DNA of 64,000 nucleotides, taken from Plasmodium relictum. Lineage: Eukaryota; Apicomplexa; Aconoidasida; Haemosporida; Plasmodiidae. The translations under genes and the position numbers were made by a program. Below, piece by piece: positions 10,704-23,000 of this stretch. The notes beneath the pieces are model-generated. The model ran no database searches, was not told where the DNA came from, and worked only from the letters and a program-made list of their open reading frames with translations. The stretch spans positions 124,001 through 188,000 of the forward strand of contig NC_041685.1 of the NCBI RefSeq assembly GCF_900005765.1. The letters are read 5' to 3'. The first letter of the stretch is position 1. Each line of letters begins with the position of its first letter.

Positions 10704-13700
10704 TTAAATTGAATTAAAATTAATTTTAAAAAATCGTTTCATCGTTTCATATGATCCCCATGATATAGCTGAAGCAGGTATACATAATGCCATTCTTGCC
10801 AAAGATCCTTTAAAAAAAGAGCCTAAGCCTTCTTTATAATATAAATTTGAAACAACTTTAAAGAAATGGAATCCTTTTGTATTAAAGCATTCAGTTTGGA
10901 TTCTTGTTTTTATAACATCAAATGGATTAGTTAAAATAGCTGCTATTCCCCCACCAATTCCTGCACACACAAAATAAGAAGTAATATGATTAAAATGTTT
11001 ACTAAAAAATTCATTTTTATAATTATTCATCCAAATATTTCTTAAATCCATATATTTTTGCTTTTCAAAATCTAGTGGATCCCTTATATTCTTGTCATAA
11101 ATTTTTTGATCATCATTACAATTGTTTTCTAATTTTTTAATAATTTCCTTAAATAAAATATGCGAATTATTTTTTTCATCAGAAAATGTTTTTGCATTTG
11201 TTTCTTCATTTTCTTCATCTTCTCGAAAAAATCTCCTTTCTTTATTTTTACTAAAATTATTCATTGAATATATATCTTGACCAATATAAAATTTTATTAA
11301 CTTAGTCTTATCCTTTTCTTCTTTTAAGTTATTTATTATTTTATCAAAATTTTTATTTTCATAAAAATTTGTATTATTATTATTATTTATATCATTTGTA
11401 GTACTTACGTTTTTAATATTTTCATCTATATTTATGTTATCTTTTTTTTTTATGTTATTGTCTTCGAGGTTATTATATTTATTTTCAGAACTATTTTTAT
11501 TTAATCCACTAAAACCAAATATATATTCAAAATAAAATTTTTTCATTTGTTCGTTTGTACAAATCATAATAATTTGATAAGGTATATTCATAAGCAAAGT
11601 TATTGGTAAACTTAAATATAAACTCCTTATACCATTTTCTTTTAATACTTTGATGGATTCTAAACCATTTTTATTTATCCCTAATTGTATCCTTTGTTTT
11701 AGTGTATCTACAGGAGTAATAATTAAATCATGAGCTATCGTTGCTAAAAATCCTGATATTATTATACTGAAATAATTCAATTTGTAATTAATTGCTTCAT
11801 TCTTGTTATTATTTAAAATTCTTATAGCTGAGTTGTTTGAATTCATATTTGAAAAATATTTTTTACTGTACTCAAAAGTTGAAAAATACATAGCATGAGC
11901 AGGAATACATCCTAGCATTACAACATTTACTCCTTTATATAAATAAGAAAAATTATTTCTTATTAAACTACAATTATATCTTACTATTTTCATATCATTT
12001 TTTTTATTTTTATGTATAAGAATATTTTTAAAAAAATTAAAGTTTTTAAAATTATTATTAAATCTATTTAAAATACTATTATTGTTATTTTTATAAAGAT
12101 TAAATTTTCTTAGAGAATGAATATTTCTATCAAACAAATTGGTATTATTATTTTTATAAAGATTATATTTACTTAAAGAAATAATATTTTTATTAAATAA
12201 GTTTGCATTATTATTTTTTGTAAAATAACATATATCATTTAATAAGATGTTTTTATCATTACTTAAAATAGAAAATAGATATTTTTTTCTAATTATTTTC
12301 TTGGTTCCTGATGTTATATTTTTATATGTATGATAGTTTAAAAAATTCCTCATATTCTGAAATAAGTGCATAAAAGAACCTAAATGATTTTTTTTCTTTT
12401 GTGCATTTAAAATATTCACATAATAATTTTTATATATAAAATTTTTTTTAAATATATAATTCAAACTAAAATAATTCGTTTTTTTAAAAAAATTTAAAGA
12501 ACTATTTAACATATTAGAAACATTTTTATTTCCATTATATAAAAAATTTTGAAATGGAAATTTTAAAAGATCTTTTCTTTTATGATTACTATTACAATTA
12601 TTAATACTATAACACTTATTCAAAATATAAACATATATTTTCTTTAAATTATTCATCAATGTTAAATTATTTTTATTAACAAAAAAATTAAAAAGATTAT
12701 TTTCTATATGAATATAATTATTCTGTTTTATATTTACAAATGTATTCAATAACTTTAATTTTTTATAGTAATTTTTTATATTATTATTATTCAACGAATA
12801 TTTGTAATAATTGATACTACATTTATGTTTTTTTTTGTCTTTTTTTAAAATAATTTTTGATGTAACTTTTTTTGAGCAGTACATTTTTTTTTCCTTATTA
12901 TTAAAAGAAAGTAAAGTGAATTGTTTTTTAACATTACGCTGCAATTTTTTAATATTATTGTTCATGTTGTTATTATAGATATTTGATAATTTCTCCATTT
13001 TTCTCATAACATTTTTACCCAAAGGACTTTCTAAGTTATTAATATTTCTTTTTAAATGATTAATTCTTTTATTTTTGCATTTATACAACAAATTTCTGTT
13101 TGGTTTTTCTTGAGGAGTATCACATGAATTTTGTCCATTTTTTTTTAAATTTAATAAATATTTACAATAAGAATTAACACATTTATTATTATTGATGTAT
13201 CTATTAATTTTTTTATTATAGTAATTATTATTATTCTGTAATTTTTTATTTACTATATGGCTTATATTTTCGTTGTACAAATTTGAATTATTGTAATGAA
13301 ATTTATTTATTTTACTTTTTTTTTTTAATAACTCTAATACATTTGAGTAACTAATTTTCTTTTTATTATAATGTGATATCATTTTAATATTACAAGAATT
13401 TTCGTAATTACAAGTTTTATTCAAGCAATTACCGCACCCAATTGAAGAACAAAAGTTTCTCTTATCAATATGTATATTTTTGTGTGTACTTAATTCTTTA
13501 CAGTTATTACGGCAACTATACAAGTTACAATTCTCTAAATTTTCTTTACATTTTAAATTATTATTTGTTTGAAAATAAGTTTTCATAGTATCTAACGGAT
13601 ACATAAAAACATGCTCCATTAATCCAGCAACACTACCACAAAATATATGTTGCCACAATGGCACATCCCCTTTATATTCTTCCCATTCTTCCCATATAAA

Positions 13701-13757
13701 ATCAAAAGATTCTGATTCAATCTCATCTAATGCATCATTTACTGATAATTCATTCAT
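10704..13757 (-). CDS. Mitoferrin-type mitochondrial carrier with very large insertions
   Basis: Single exon, 1017 residues, against about 300-350 for a normal carrier. All three carrier signatures are present: PLDTMK at 54-59, PVDTLK at 682-687 and PFDVIK at 945-950. Around them are mitoferrin-like features: CGSVAGLMEHVFMYP in helix 1, LYKGVNVVMLGCIPAHAMYF (606-625) in helix 2, NIPYQIIMICTNEQM in helix 4, and IPASAISWGSYE (993-1004) in helix 6. Members of this family bring ferrous iron through the inner mitochondrial membrane for haem and Fe-S synthesis. The loop between helices 1 and 2, normally some 35 residues, is expanded by about 530 Asn/Lys-rich residues with several Cys near its start. 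A second insert of about 170 residues, acidic and Asn-rich, lies between helices 4 and 5. Family assignment is strong; the role of the inserts is unknown. Confidence 0.88.
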   Translation of the reverse strand: MNELSVNDALDEIESESFDFIWEEWEEYKGDVPLWQHIFCGSVAGLMEHVFMYPLDTMKTYFQTNNNLKCKENLENCNLYSCRNNCKELSTHKNIHIDKRNFCSSIGCGNCLNKTCNYENSCNIKMISHYNKKKISYSNVLELLKKKSKINKFHYNNSNLYNENISHIVNKKLQNNNNYYNKKINRYINNNKCVNSYCKYLLNLKKNGQNSCDTPQEKPNRNLLYKCKNKRINHLKRNINNLESPLGKNVMRKMEKLSNIYNNNMNNNIKKLQRNVKKQFTLLSFNNKEKKMYCSKKVTSKIILKKDKKKHKCSINYYKYSLNNNNIKNYYKKLKLLNTFVNIKQNNYIHIENNLFNFFVNKNNLTLMNNLKKIYVYILNKCYSINNCNSNHKRKDLLKFPFQNFLYNGNKNVSNMLNSSLNFFKKTNYFSLNYIFKKNFIYKNYYVNILNAQKKKNHLGSFMHLFQNMRNFLNYHTYKNITSGTKKIIRKKYLFSILSNDKNILLNDICYFTKNNNANLFNKNIISLSKYNLYKNNNTNLFDRNIHSLRKFNLYKNNNNSILNRFNNNFKNFNFFKNILIHKNKKNDMKIVRYNCSLIRNNFSYLYKGVNVVMLGCIPAHAMYFSTFEYSKKYFSNMNSNNSAIRILNNNKNEAINYKLNYFSIIISGFLATIAHDLIITPVDTLKQRIQLGINKNGLESIKVLKENGIRSLYLSLPITLLMNIPYQIIMICTNEQMKKFYFEYIFGFSGLNKNSSENKYNNLEDNNIKKKDNINIDENIKNVSTTNDINNNNNTNFYENKNFDKIINNLKEEKDKTKLIKFYIGQDIYSMNNFSKNKERRFFREDEENEETNAKTFSDEKNNSHILFKEIIKKLENNCNDDQKIYDKNIRDPLDFEKQKYMDLRNIWMNNYKNEFFSKHFNHITSYFVCAGIGGGIAAILTNPFDVIKTRIQTECFNTKGFHFFKVVSNLYYKEGLGSFFKGSLARMALCIPASAISWGSYETMKRFFKINFNSI

Positions 13758-16356
13758 TTTGTTTTATTTATGATTTGGTTTTATTTTATTTGATTTTCTT
13801 TTTTTTTTTTTTTTTAATTATCCTTTCATTACCTTTTTCTATCTATAAATATCAATATTAATTTTTTATTTTGAATTTTCTACACTTTTTAATGTTAAAA
13901 AAAAAAAAAATGATTAAAATATCTCAGAACACATATCAAAGAAAAAATGAATTTATATGTTTTTCATATTTATTAAAACTAATATTTATATACATTTCCA
14001 AAAATTTATAAAAATTATATTTTCAAATAATGTTATTCCATTATGATATTTTTATAAAATCAAAAAAAAATATTATTTTTTAAAATTTGCTAACTATAAG
14101 AAACAAAAAAATAAAAAATATATTCAGAAAATAAATTAATAAATTTAAAAAATAAAAGAAAAAAATTATATTTAGGCCTTCTCTACATTTAAATAAATGA
14201 TTTTGTATTTAACAATTTATACTTTATTTTTTTTTTTTTTTGTAAATATATTAAAATAATCTTAAATTATAGAAGAAAACATATAAATCATGTAATGTAT
14301 ATAAATATGTAGCAATTAATGAATTTTCTTATAATAAAAAAACAAAGGAATAAAAAATTAAAAGAACTGTATAAAAATTATAGCATAAAAAGAAAAAAAT
14401 ATATTAAAAAAATAAAAAATATAACTCCATTTATAAAAAAAAAAAAAAATGAAATTAAAAAAATAAAAGCACACAATAAAAAAAACAGTAAAAGAAAAAA
14501 TAGTTTATCTACAAGATATAAATGACAAATTAAATGAAAAAGTATCTCTTTTTTTCATAAAGGAAAATATTATTTAATGAAATTTCTTTTTATTTACTTG
14601 AGCTTTATATATAAAAATATACTAATATGGCCTTATAGTATCCATTTCACACAAAATAGCATCAAAAGAAAATAAAAATTAAAATAAATTATATAAGAAA
14701 TATATATGTATATATATATTTAAAAAAAAATTAATAATTAATCATAAGTAAATATTTAATTTTTTTTTTATAAAAAAAAATATTTTCACTTGAAATTTAA
14801 TCAACCTATCAAATTGGAAAAAATTAAAAAAGTTAGATAATAAAAATAAAAACGAAAAAAAAAAAATCACATATATACATTAATAAAATATATTGACAAT
14901 AACAACATCAGTAACTGATTATTGTCCATTTAAAATATCAAATTATGATTTTATGTTTTTTTAATTTAAAATATATTAAAAATTAAAAAAAAAATTGATT
15001 CCTAAAATTATAGTTAGTACTATCACATAAAAGTAAAAAATTAAACAATTATATGATTAATTATATAATATTAATAAATAATAATTAACAAAAACATGAA
15101 TAAAATGTGGAAAAATATATATTATTTAAATGGACATAAAAAATAATCACAACGGAAAATCGATGGAAAAAATGAAAATAGAGATCTAAAAAAATTAACA
15201 TATATACAAAAGAAAAAAAAATTATAATATTCAAAAATATTTTTTTCAAATGGCATTCTTTAAAAAAAAAAATATACACAACCGTATGTTAAAATACTAA
15301 ATGTATTAAAAAAGTACTAATTCTTGAACTTTTTAAAGCTTAAAAATAAAAAAAATATATTTTTTATCTTTTGTTTTTTATGTTTTTCTTTTTTTTTTTT
15401 TTTTATCAAATGTATTTATGTGTAAAAATGAATACAAAACAAATAAAAAAATAAAAATTGAGAAAATACTTTATATTTAGAAATATGCATTTTTTTTTTT
15501 TTTCTTATGCATATATAAATGAATCAAAATATTCTCATATATTCATTTTTAATATTAAGTTTTTGACAAAAAAGAAAGAAAATATGTATATTTGTTTACA
15601 TTGCAAATCAATTTTTTTTTTTTAGATACTTTGTATTTTAAAATTTATGAGAAAAATATATAAAAATATAATAGTAACTAGGAAAATAATATATTCTTTA
15701 TTGATAAACTTTATACTTTTTGTTTTACAAAAAATGAATATGAGAAGAAAATAAAACACAATTTCGGTTAAAACTATTTTAAATAAAAACATATATTAGA
15801 AGAAATATTTTTCACAAACAATATTAAAATAATATGTGTATCTCAAGTAAGAATTATTTATTTTATTTTTTTTTCAGCTTTAATATTTCTGTAGGATATC
15901 TCTATTTTTAATAAAATTAGTAATAAATAAATTTTATATAAGACAAAAGATATTAATATACTTCTCATAATAACACAATTAACTCTTTTTACACATATTT
16001 TTCAGTAAAAATTCAAACTACAAAAAAAAAAAAAAAAAACATCATAATTAGTACTGCATAAATAGGAATAATTTTCAGAATTAGAAAATATGAATAGTAT
16101 TTTTTTGTTATTTATTTGTTTATATTATTTTTCTTTAAATATATAAGTATTTTAAATCTTATGAAATTTTAAAATATCAAAACCATTTTTAATGAAAAAA
16201 AATTTTATAAAAATTATTTTAAACTTTATGAAAATTAAAAATATACAACTTTCATAACAATAATGTATTTTCAAATATATTGTTCTATATAGGAAAAAAA
16301 AATATATATATATTAAAAGTTTCTTTTAGTAATAATACGAACATATTTGAAAAATA

Positions 16357-16401
<45 letters not shown>

Positions 16402-17066
16402 AGAATATTTTATATACTAAAAAATGATACAATTTTTGTCTAAACTATCTTAATAATTTTTAAACACTAAACAATTTTTGAATGTTAAAAACGAAATTGA
16501 TATAAATAATATACTCATAGAACTAAATATAAAAGATTTGTACATATTTTATAAGAATAATTAGTATACAAAAAGATAAATTTATCAATAAAAATAATCT
16601 CTAGAAAAATTATCATAGATACCATTTTTATTAAGATAATACCATTATAATACATTAGAATACAATCAATTATTTTTTTATCAAAATTTTTTTGTGTTTT
16701 GGCATATTTTATGCTATTATACATTAATACATTTAAATTTTTCTTTTTTTATTATGTATTTAAATGTTTTTGAATTATAAATAGACATGAATTTATGAAT
16801 TCATATTAAATATATAAATAAAAAATAAAGGAAATTCATTTATTTTTTTAAGAAAAAAATTTTTTTACAAAAAAAAAAGTAACAAAAAAAAATTAGAAAA
16901 AACCATAATTAAAATAATAATAAAAAATTTCTGTTCGAAAAATGGGATTAAATATTTATCTGTAAAAATATAAGAACGGATGAAAGTTCGTTTTAAAAAA
17001 AGCAAGTTTTTAAATATAATAGGTATGATAATAAGCTTGTATACCATCAAGAAAATTTTTTTTTTT
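13758..17066. other. Long intergenic region, dynein 3' end to mitoferrin-like gene 5' end
   Basis: About 3.3 kb of AT-rich sequence, the largest gap in the window. It holds many poly(A)/(T) runs and a pure (AT) run at 16361-16398. Small open frames at 14319-14525 (+), 15085-15279, 16515-16724 and 16865-17050 (-) are Lys/Asn or Phe/Ile low complexity with no recognisable domain, and I do not call them. No RNA gene is visible. The promoter of the carrier should lie at its left-hand part. Confidence 0.6.
16361..16398. repeat. (AT)19 microsatellite
   Basis: Uninterrupted dinucleotide AT run of 38 bases in the gap between the dynein and carrier genes. It is likely length-variable between isolates. 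Confidence 0.9.
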
Positions 17067-20000
17067 TTAATCTTTCGAACATAATAAAGAAGTTCCTCTT
17101 AATTTCCAAATAGAAGGATCAATGTCGGTTTTTAAATGTATTCTAAAAATAAAATATTTATCAGTTCTAACATTATATTTATATACTGGGCAGTTATAAA
17201 ACATGTGTTTATTATTTTCAATAAATTTCACTTTTTTATCTTTATTTGATACAACAGTGATATGAATGACAGGCATATTTTCGCATAAAACTTTTGGTGA
17301 ACTTTCTTCCAATTTTCCTTCTTGCCAATTCCATTTAGATCCCTCAATAAAAAGACCATGTATATTAAATCCATGTTCAGGAAATTCTTTTACTTTCTCT
17401 AAATCATAATTTTTTATGTCAGCATATAATACTACTTCATCTAAAGAGAGCTGATCTTTTTTGTTTAATCTTGTAATTTCTTGTTTCATACTAGTTAAAA
17501 AACCCTGAGGATTAAAAAATCCAGGTAGCCAATAAGATTTTAATTTACCACTATGAATATAATTCATTATTTGCTCATATCTTAAATTAAGAATATTTAA
17601 CCACTGATTTAAATTGTGGCATACCCAAGATATTTCCGTTTCACTAGCATCATAAATCCATTTTTTTGGAACACATTGAGAGTATATATATTTTGTATCA
17701 TTTTGTAAATCAGATGTCATTATTTTTGAACCATCTATTGCACTTATTATATCATTTAAATTCATTTTAACTAAATCAATAACTTTTTTAATTCTTTCCA
17801 TTTCCTGTAAAAAAAATACTTGTAAAGGAGAAAAATTATACTGTACCTGTTTGTCATCATCATTATTGCATTCCCAATAAGTTATATCTATATCATTTAA
17901 AAATTCATTTTCCTTTGCTATGCAAACATTTTTATTTTTATTATCACCCTGAATATTTTTTACAGTATTATTATTATAACCAATTGTATTATTTGGTAAG
18001 GCATTTCTTTGTAAAATATTATCACATGCATCATTATTATCCTTATTTTTATTTTTATATGAATTGTTCTCTAAAGTAGAAAAATTTTTAGTTGTATTTA
18101 ATTGCTGGTTTCCCTGAATAATTGGTTGCTGATTTTTATTTTTTCTATATATTATTTTTTTTATTTCTTCTAAATTTATTTCTGCTGGTAAAATTTTTAA
18201 TATTCCTGAAACAATTTCTTTCACTACAGTCTCCATACTTTTTTCCTCCCCTTGATCTACATCTCTTGGTTGAATTTCTAAAATTGAATTTAAAACCTGT
18301 CTTGATTCATTAACTCGATAAGTTATTTCAGCATTATTATGTAAACCTAAAGCGGAAGGAGTATCAATATTGGGCAATTTTTCGATAAAATTTTTAAAAT
18401 TGGTAATTTCAAAAAATTTAGGAGTATTCAAATATTCAGAACTTATTTCATTTTTAGGCTTAAACAAATCTTCACTAAAATAATATTGAATGTATGTCAA
18501 TAATAATTCACGATCTAAATCATCTGTTACTTTTCCTCCATATTGAACTTCTGCTAACATATAATGAATAGACTCCCAATCAATTGGTCTATTTACTAAT
18601 AAAGTGGAATATAAATGTTTTTCAATAAATAAAAAAGAAGCAAATAAATCAGTAATGCTAAATTCATAAGGAACACACCAACCTAAAGGACCAAACTTTT
18701 TTCTTTCACACAAAACACAGTGGAGATAAGATAAAGAATAAATAATTTTCCTATACTTTTCATCATCAATTTTATCTAATATATCTTCCTTTATTATATC
18801 CTTATATATTTTTCTCATATTATTTTTAATTCCACTGCTTAAAGACGTAGATATCTTAATGCTTCCGTGTAAAATACAAATAGGAAACTCGTCATCTGGT
18901 TCTGATGTTAAAAATAAACGGAAATCTTCTTCAATATCATTTAATTTTTTTAACATGTTATAAACTTCAATTATAAAATTTTTATTTAAATGGCAATTTT
19001 GTAATATTAACCAATTACCACTTATAAGTGCATTTTTTAATTTTTCTTTTGCCAAAATTTCTTGTCCCTCTCCCATAGAAATCTTATCTGTAGGATATTT
19101 TTTAAATTTTTTTGCAAAATCATCTATCATATTCGTAGGATCACTAGCCAAAGATAACAAAAATAGAAAAGGTTTTCTATTACTTGATTCAGAAAATATA
19201 TTTTCTAAAGTTTCATGCTTTATAGTATCACTATTTCTATTTAAAACTTCATCTACAAATTTATTTGCGCATAATATGGTTCTATCTTCTCTTAAACACC
19301 TAATTAAACATAGCTTAATAAAAGAGCATATTTTACTATTTACATCTAAGCGCTCATTATAGTAAGGGATGCTTCTATTTTCTATATCTAATACATCATA
19401 ATAATTTTTCCATGTATTCTCATTTAATTGTATAACATTTAATATATCATAAAAAAAACGATTATTTTTATCATTTCCAAAAGAGTGATTAGATAAAGAA
19501 ACAATATTTTTATATAATTTTTCATTTTTAAATAACCATTTTGCGGAAATTACTTTTCCTTTACCACCTTTTTTATGTAAATCTATTTTATTCTTATTAT
19601 TAACATTATTATCCATGTTTATATTGGTAATATTATAATTCCTATTAGTACTATTAGTTGTAGATGCAGCATTTGTTTGATTTGCATTTCTTTCACTTTC
19701 ATTAGAGTTCATTTTTTCAGTTTCATTCAAGTAAGAACTTATAGTATCATTCATTATATTTTCTTTTTTCTTTTTTGTTTTTAAACAATCTGTGTGATCA
19801 TTTAATAAATTGCTGTTTAATAATTCTCTATTTATATCGTTTGATGGATTATAATGAGAAAGAGGATTTAAAAAAAAACTAATATCCTTATTACTTATTA
19901 CATTATCATATAATAATATTTTTAAAGATATTAATAATTTAAAGATTATTTTATGTTGATCAAATAAACATCTTTCCATGTAGCTAATTATTAAGTTAGT

Positions 20001-23000
20001 TAAAGTAGATAAAATTGACTCAACCCTTTTTTTTATATGTTGTCCTTTTTCCGCTCTCTTTATTGCTAAATCAAACTGTTCAAGAAATTGATGTAGTGAT
20101 GTGTTATATATATAATTTACATTGGTTATATCTACAATACAAAAATATAATATACTTCCTCTTAACGCAACACTTCTATATTGTTCTCTCTTTTCATTAA
20201 TTTCTTTCTTTTTTTCATTACTATCCTTTAATTTGGTTTCTAATTCTTTTGATAGTAACTTTGTGTTATTTAAAACTTCTATTAACTCTTCATCTTCTAT
20301 TAGATTAGAACTACTAGTATTTAATTTATATAATAATTGTTTATCTAAATCTTGCAACGATTTGGTATTATCTTTGAGTTCTATCATGATATTCTTTAAT
20401 GATATTTCCAAATGTTTTTGTTCTTCTGTTAATACTCTACCCAATAATTGATCTTCTAATCCTTTAACAGTTACAGTAAAATCAATAACGCAACATTTAG
20501 CATAAATTTCAGGGCTATAATTGGGATTAGGCAAATTGGTAGTCATAAATAAATTAAAGTTTTCGTCAAAATTAATTAAATTATTTTCTATTAATATGTA
20601 ATTTTTTTTTCCTTTCTTTATAATTTGTTTTTCTAAAACAGAATCTAATATAGGATCAATATACTCTTCTACATTTTCAATTAATAATGCTTTTCCTTCA
20701 CTTAAACAAAATTCTAAATTATCCTTAAATTTACTACTACTGAAAGTAGTGATGCATCTCTGATTTGACAAATCATTTTGAAACTCTTTATTTTTTATCC
20801 AATTACTTGCTTGGCATTGAGGATCTATAAGTAAAACGTATTTGTTGGTGTTCTCACATATTAATGCATTTTCTATGCTTAATTTATCATCAGGTAATTT
20901 TTGAACACTCCAGTCACATATTTTTGTATCGTCAGAGGATAATACATATTTTATTACGTCAATATTAGATGAGACAGGTATATTTTTTATATTTTTTGTA
21001 TAGTTATAAAAAACATCATTCATTAGAAAATTTCTAAATTCTGTGTTGAACATACCACAGTATGAAATAAAAGAAGAACAAATAAAAACATCTCCAACGA
21101 TCTTTTTTTTAATATTAGAAAAATTATTGGAATCTTCCGTCCATCTTTCCTTTTCACTAGCTAGTCCATTAATTAATTTGTTGGCTTGCTCAATCCTTTG
21201 CTTTGTTTTTAAGGCTGTTTCTTCTAAAGTTTTTTTTTTTTTAAACATATTTTCTATATCTAAATTTAGATTATCGACAAACAGTTGCGCTTTTAATAGA
21301 GAGTCTTCTGCTTCTGCTAATTGTTTTAATGCATCCTCTAACCTTCCTGTTTGAATTTTTAAATAACTCATTTTTGGTTTCACAATTTTTGATGCTTGGT
21401 GATACATAGCCATAGCACCTACCCACTTGCATAGTCCCTCTGCTGCAACTGAAGCTTTTTTTGCTATTTGTGTCTTAAAAAAATTAGAATCAATATAAGG
21501 TTTCAACAGTTCAATAGTTTCTTCATTAATATTATCCTTTTCATTCTTAGAAAAATCAAACAACAAATTTAAAAATCTAATATCTGCCATTAATGGTTTA
21601 GCATATTCATCAAAAGAGTCGTGTATAAATTCCACATGTTGTTTATTTACATATTTAACTTCAATTTTTGGTTCTTTTAACTTTCCTTGTAATAATATTA
21701 ATACACCGTCAAAAACAATTCTTATAATGTCGGATGGAGTCTTCATACTTTTTAATTCTGTTATATCCTTTGCTGTTATACTTTTAATTGCTTCTTCTGC
21801 TTCATGTAAATATGGTAATGCTGCCTTTAAATCTTTATCTGCTTCTTCTTGTTCCTTTAGGATAGCATCCTTCTCCTTTATACACTTGTCTCTAAATTTA
21901 GAAACCTCAATACTTTGCTTTTCTGCTTTTAGAGATTCATTTTTTACTTTTTCCAGTAATATATTAGTTTGTTCATCAGATTCTTTTAATTTTTCTTCTT
22001 CTGATGTTAGACTTTCTCTCATTTTTTGAACATCCATAGCTGCTTCGTTCAATTTTTTCAAACCTATATCTACACTTTCTTTTAAAAATTTTATTTCTTC
22101 ATATTTTTTTACATACATTTGCTTGAACAAATCAATAAAAGATAAATATGATTTAGGAGTAACATAAGTATTTCTTCTCATTCGTTCTTTGTAATTTTCA
22201 CATGTTTCAGAAACTTTATTGTGCACAATAGCAAATAAATTAAAGAAATCATTTTTCAATTTTTCTTCTATATCAATATTAAAATTATTTAAGTAAGCGG
22301 TGGACACATTAACAAGAGCTTCTAAAGGCCATTTTAAAAACCAGTTTATAGTCACACAATTATATATACATGGAAACTGCTGATATCTTAGTGCAAATTC
22401 TTTATGAATTGGAGAAAAACATAAAAATATGTGAAGATTATTGCGAAAATTATCTAATAAATAATCAAAAATTACATTAGATGAAACATTAAAGTCATTT
22501 ACAACCTTTTCATCTTTTTTTTTTCTGTGCTTTTCGTTGGCCATGCTGTCACTATCATCTTCAATGCTACTTAATGATGATTCATCACTTTTCACTTGTG
22601 AATCTTTCGAATCATTTTCCATTTCTATATCATCTAAATTATAATCATTTTTTCTTTTTTTTTTCCCGCCTTTTATTTTCGACGATTGATTAGATTTATT
22701 CATCTCTTTTAAATAAGATTCTTTCATTTCAGCACATATAGCCTCTTTTTCATCTTTAATAAATAGCCCGTATACCAAACCAGTAGATAGGATAGAGTTT
22801 ACATGCTCCAATATAAAATCATTTTTTTCTATATCACTATCACTTAACAAAAACGTAGTTTTTTTATTCATTTGTCCAGCTGATATATATAAACTTTTTA
22901 GATCTTCAAAAAATAAATTTTTTGTATAAGTTTTAGTTATGTTTAATTGAAATAATACTTGCTCACTTATAAAAACGCTAAGTTTTGTTAATGATCTTTT

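Noticed and set aside
14319..14525. 68-codon Lys-rich frame
   Set aside because: Lys/Asn/Ile composition expected from AT-rich noise; no conserved motif, no splice context.
16515..17050. Two minus-strand frames just beyond the dynein stop
   Set aside because: Low-complexity Ile/Phe/Leu sequence in 3' flanking DNA; the dynein already ends with the family's normal C-terminus.
13758..17066. Possible centromere in the largest gap
   Set aside because: Plasmodium centromeres are about 2-kb blocks of almost pure AT; this gap has scattered G/C throughout and no arrayed repeats.
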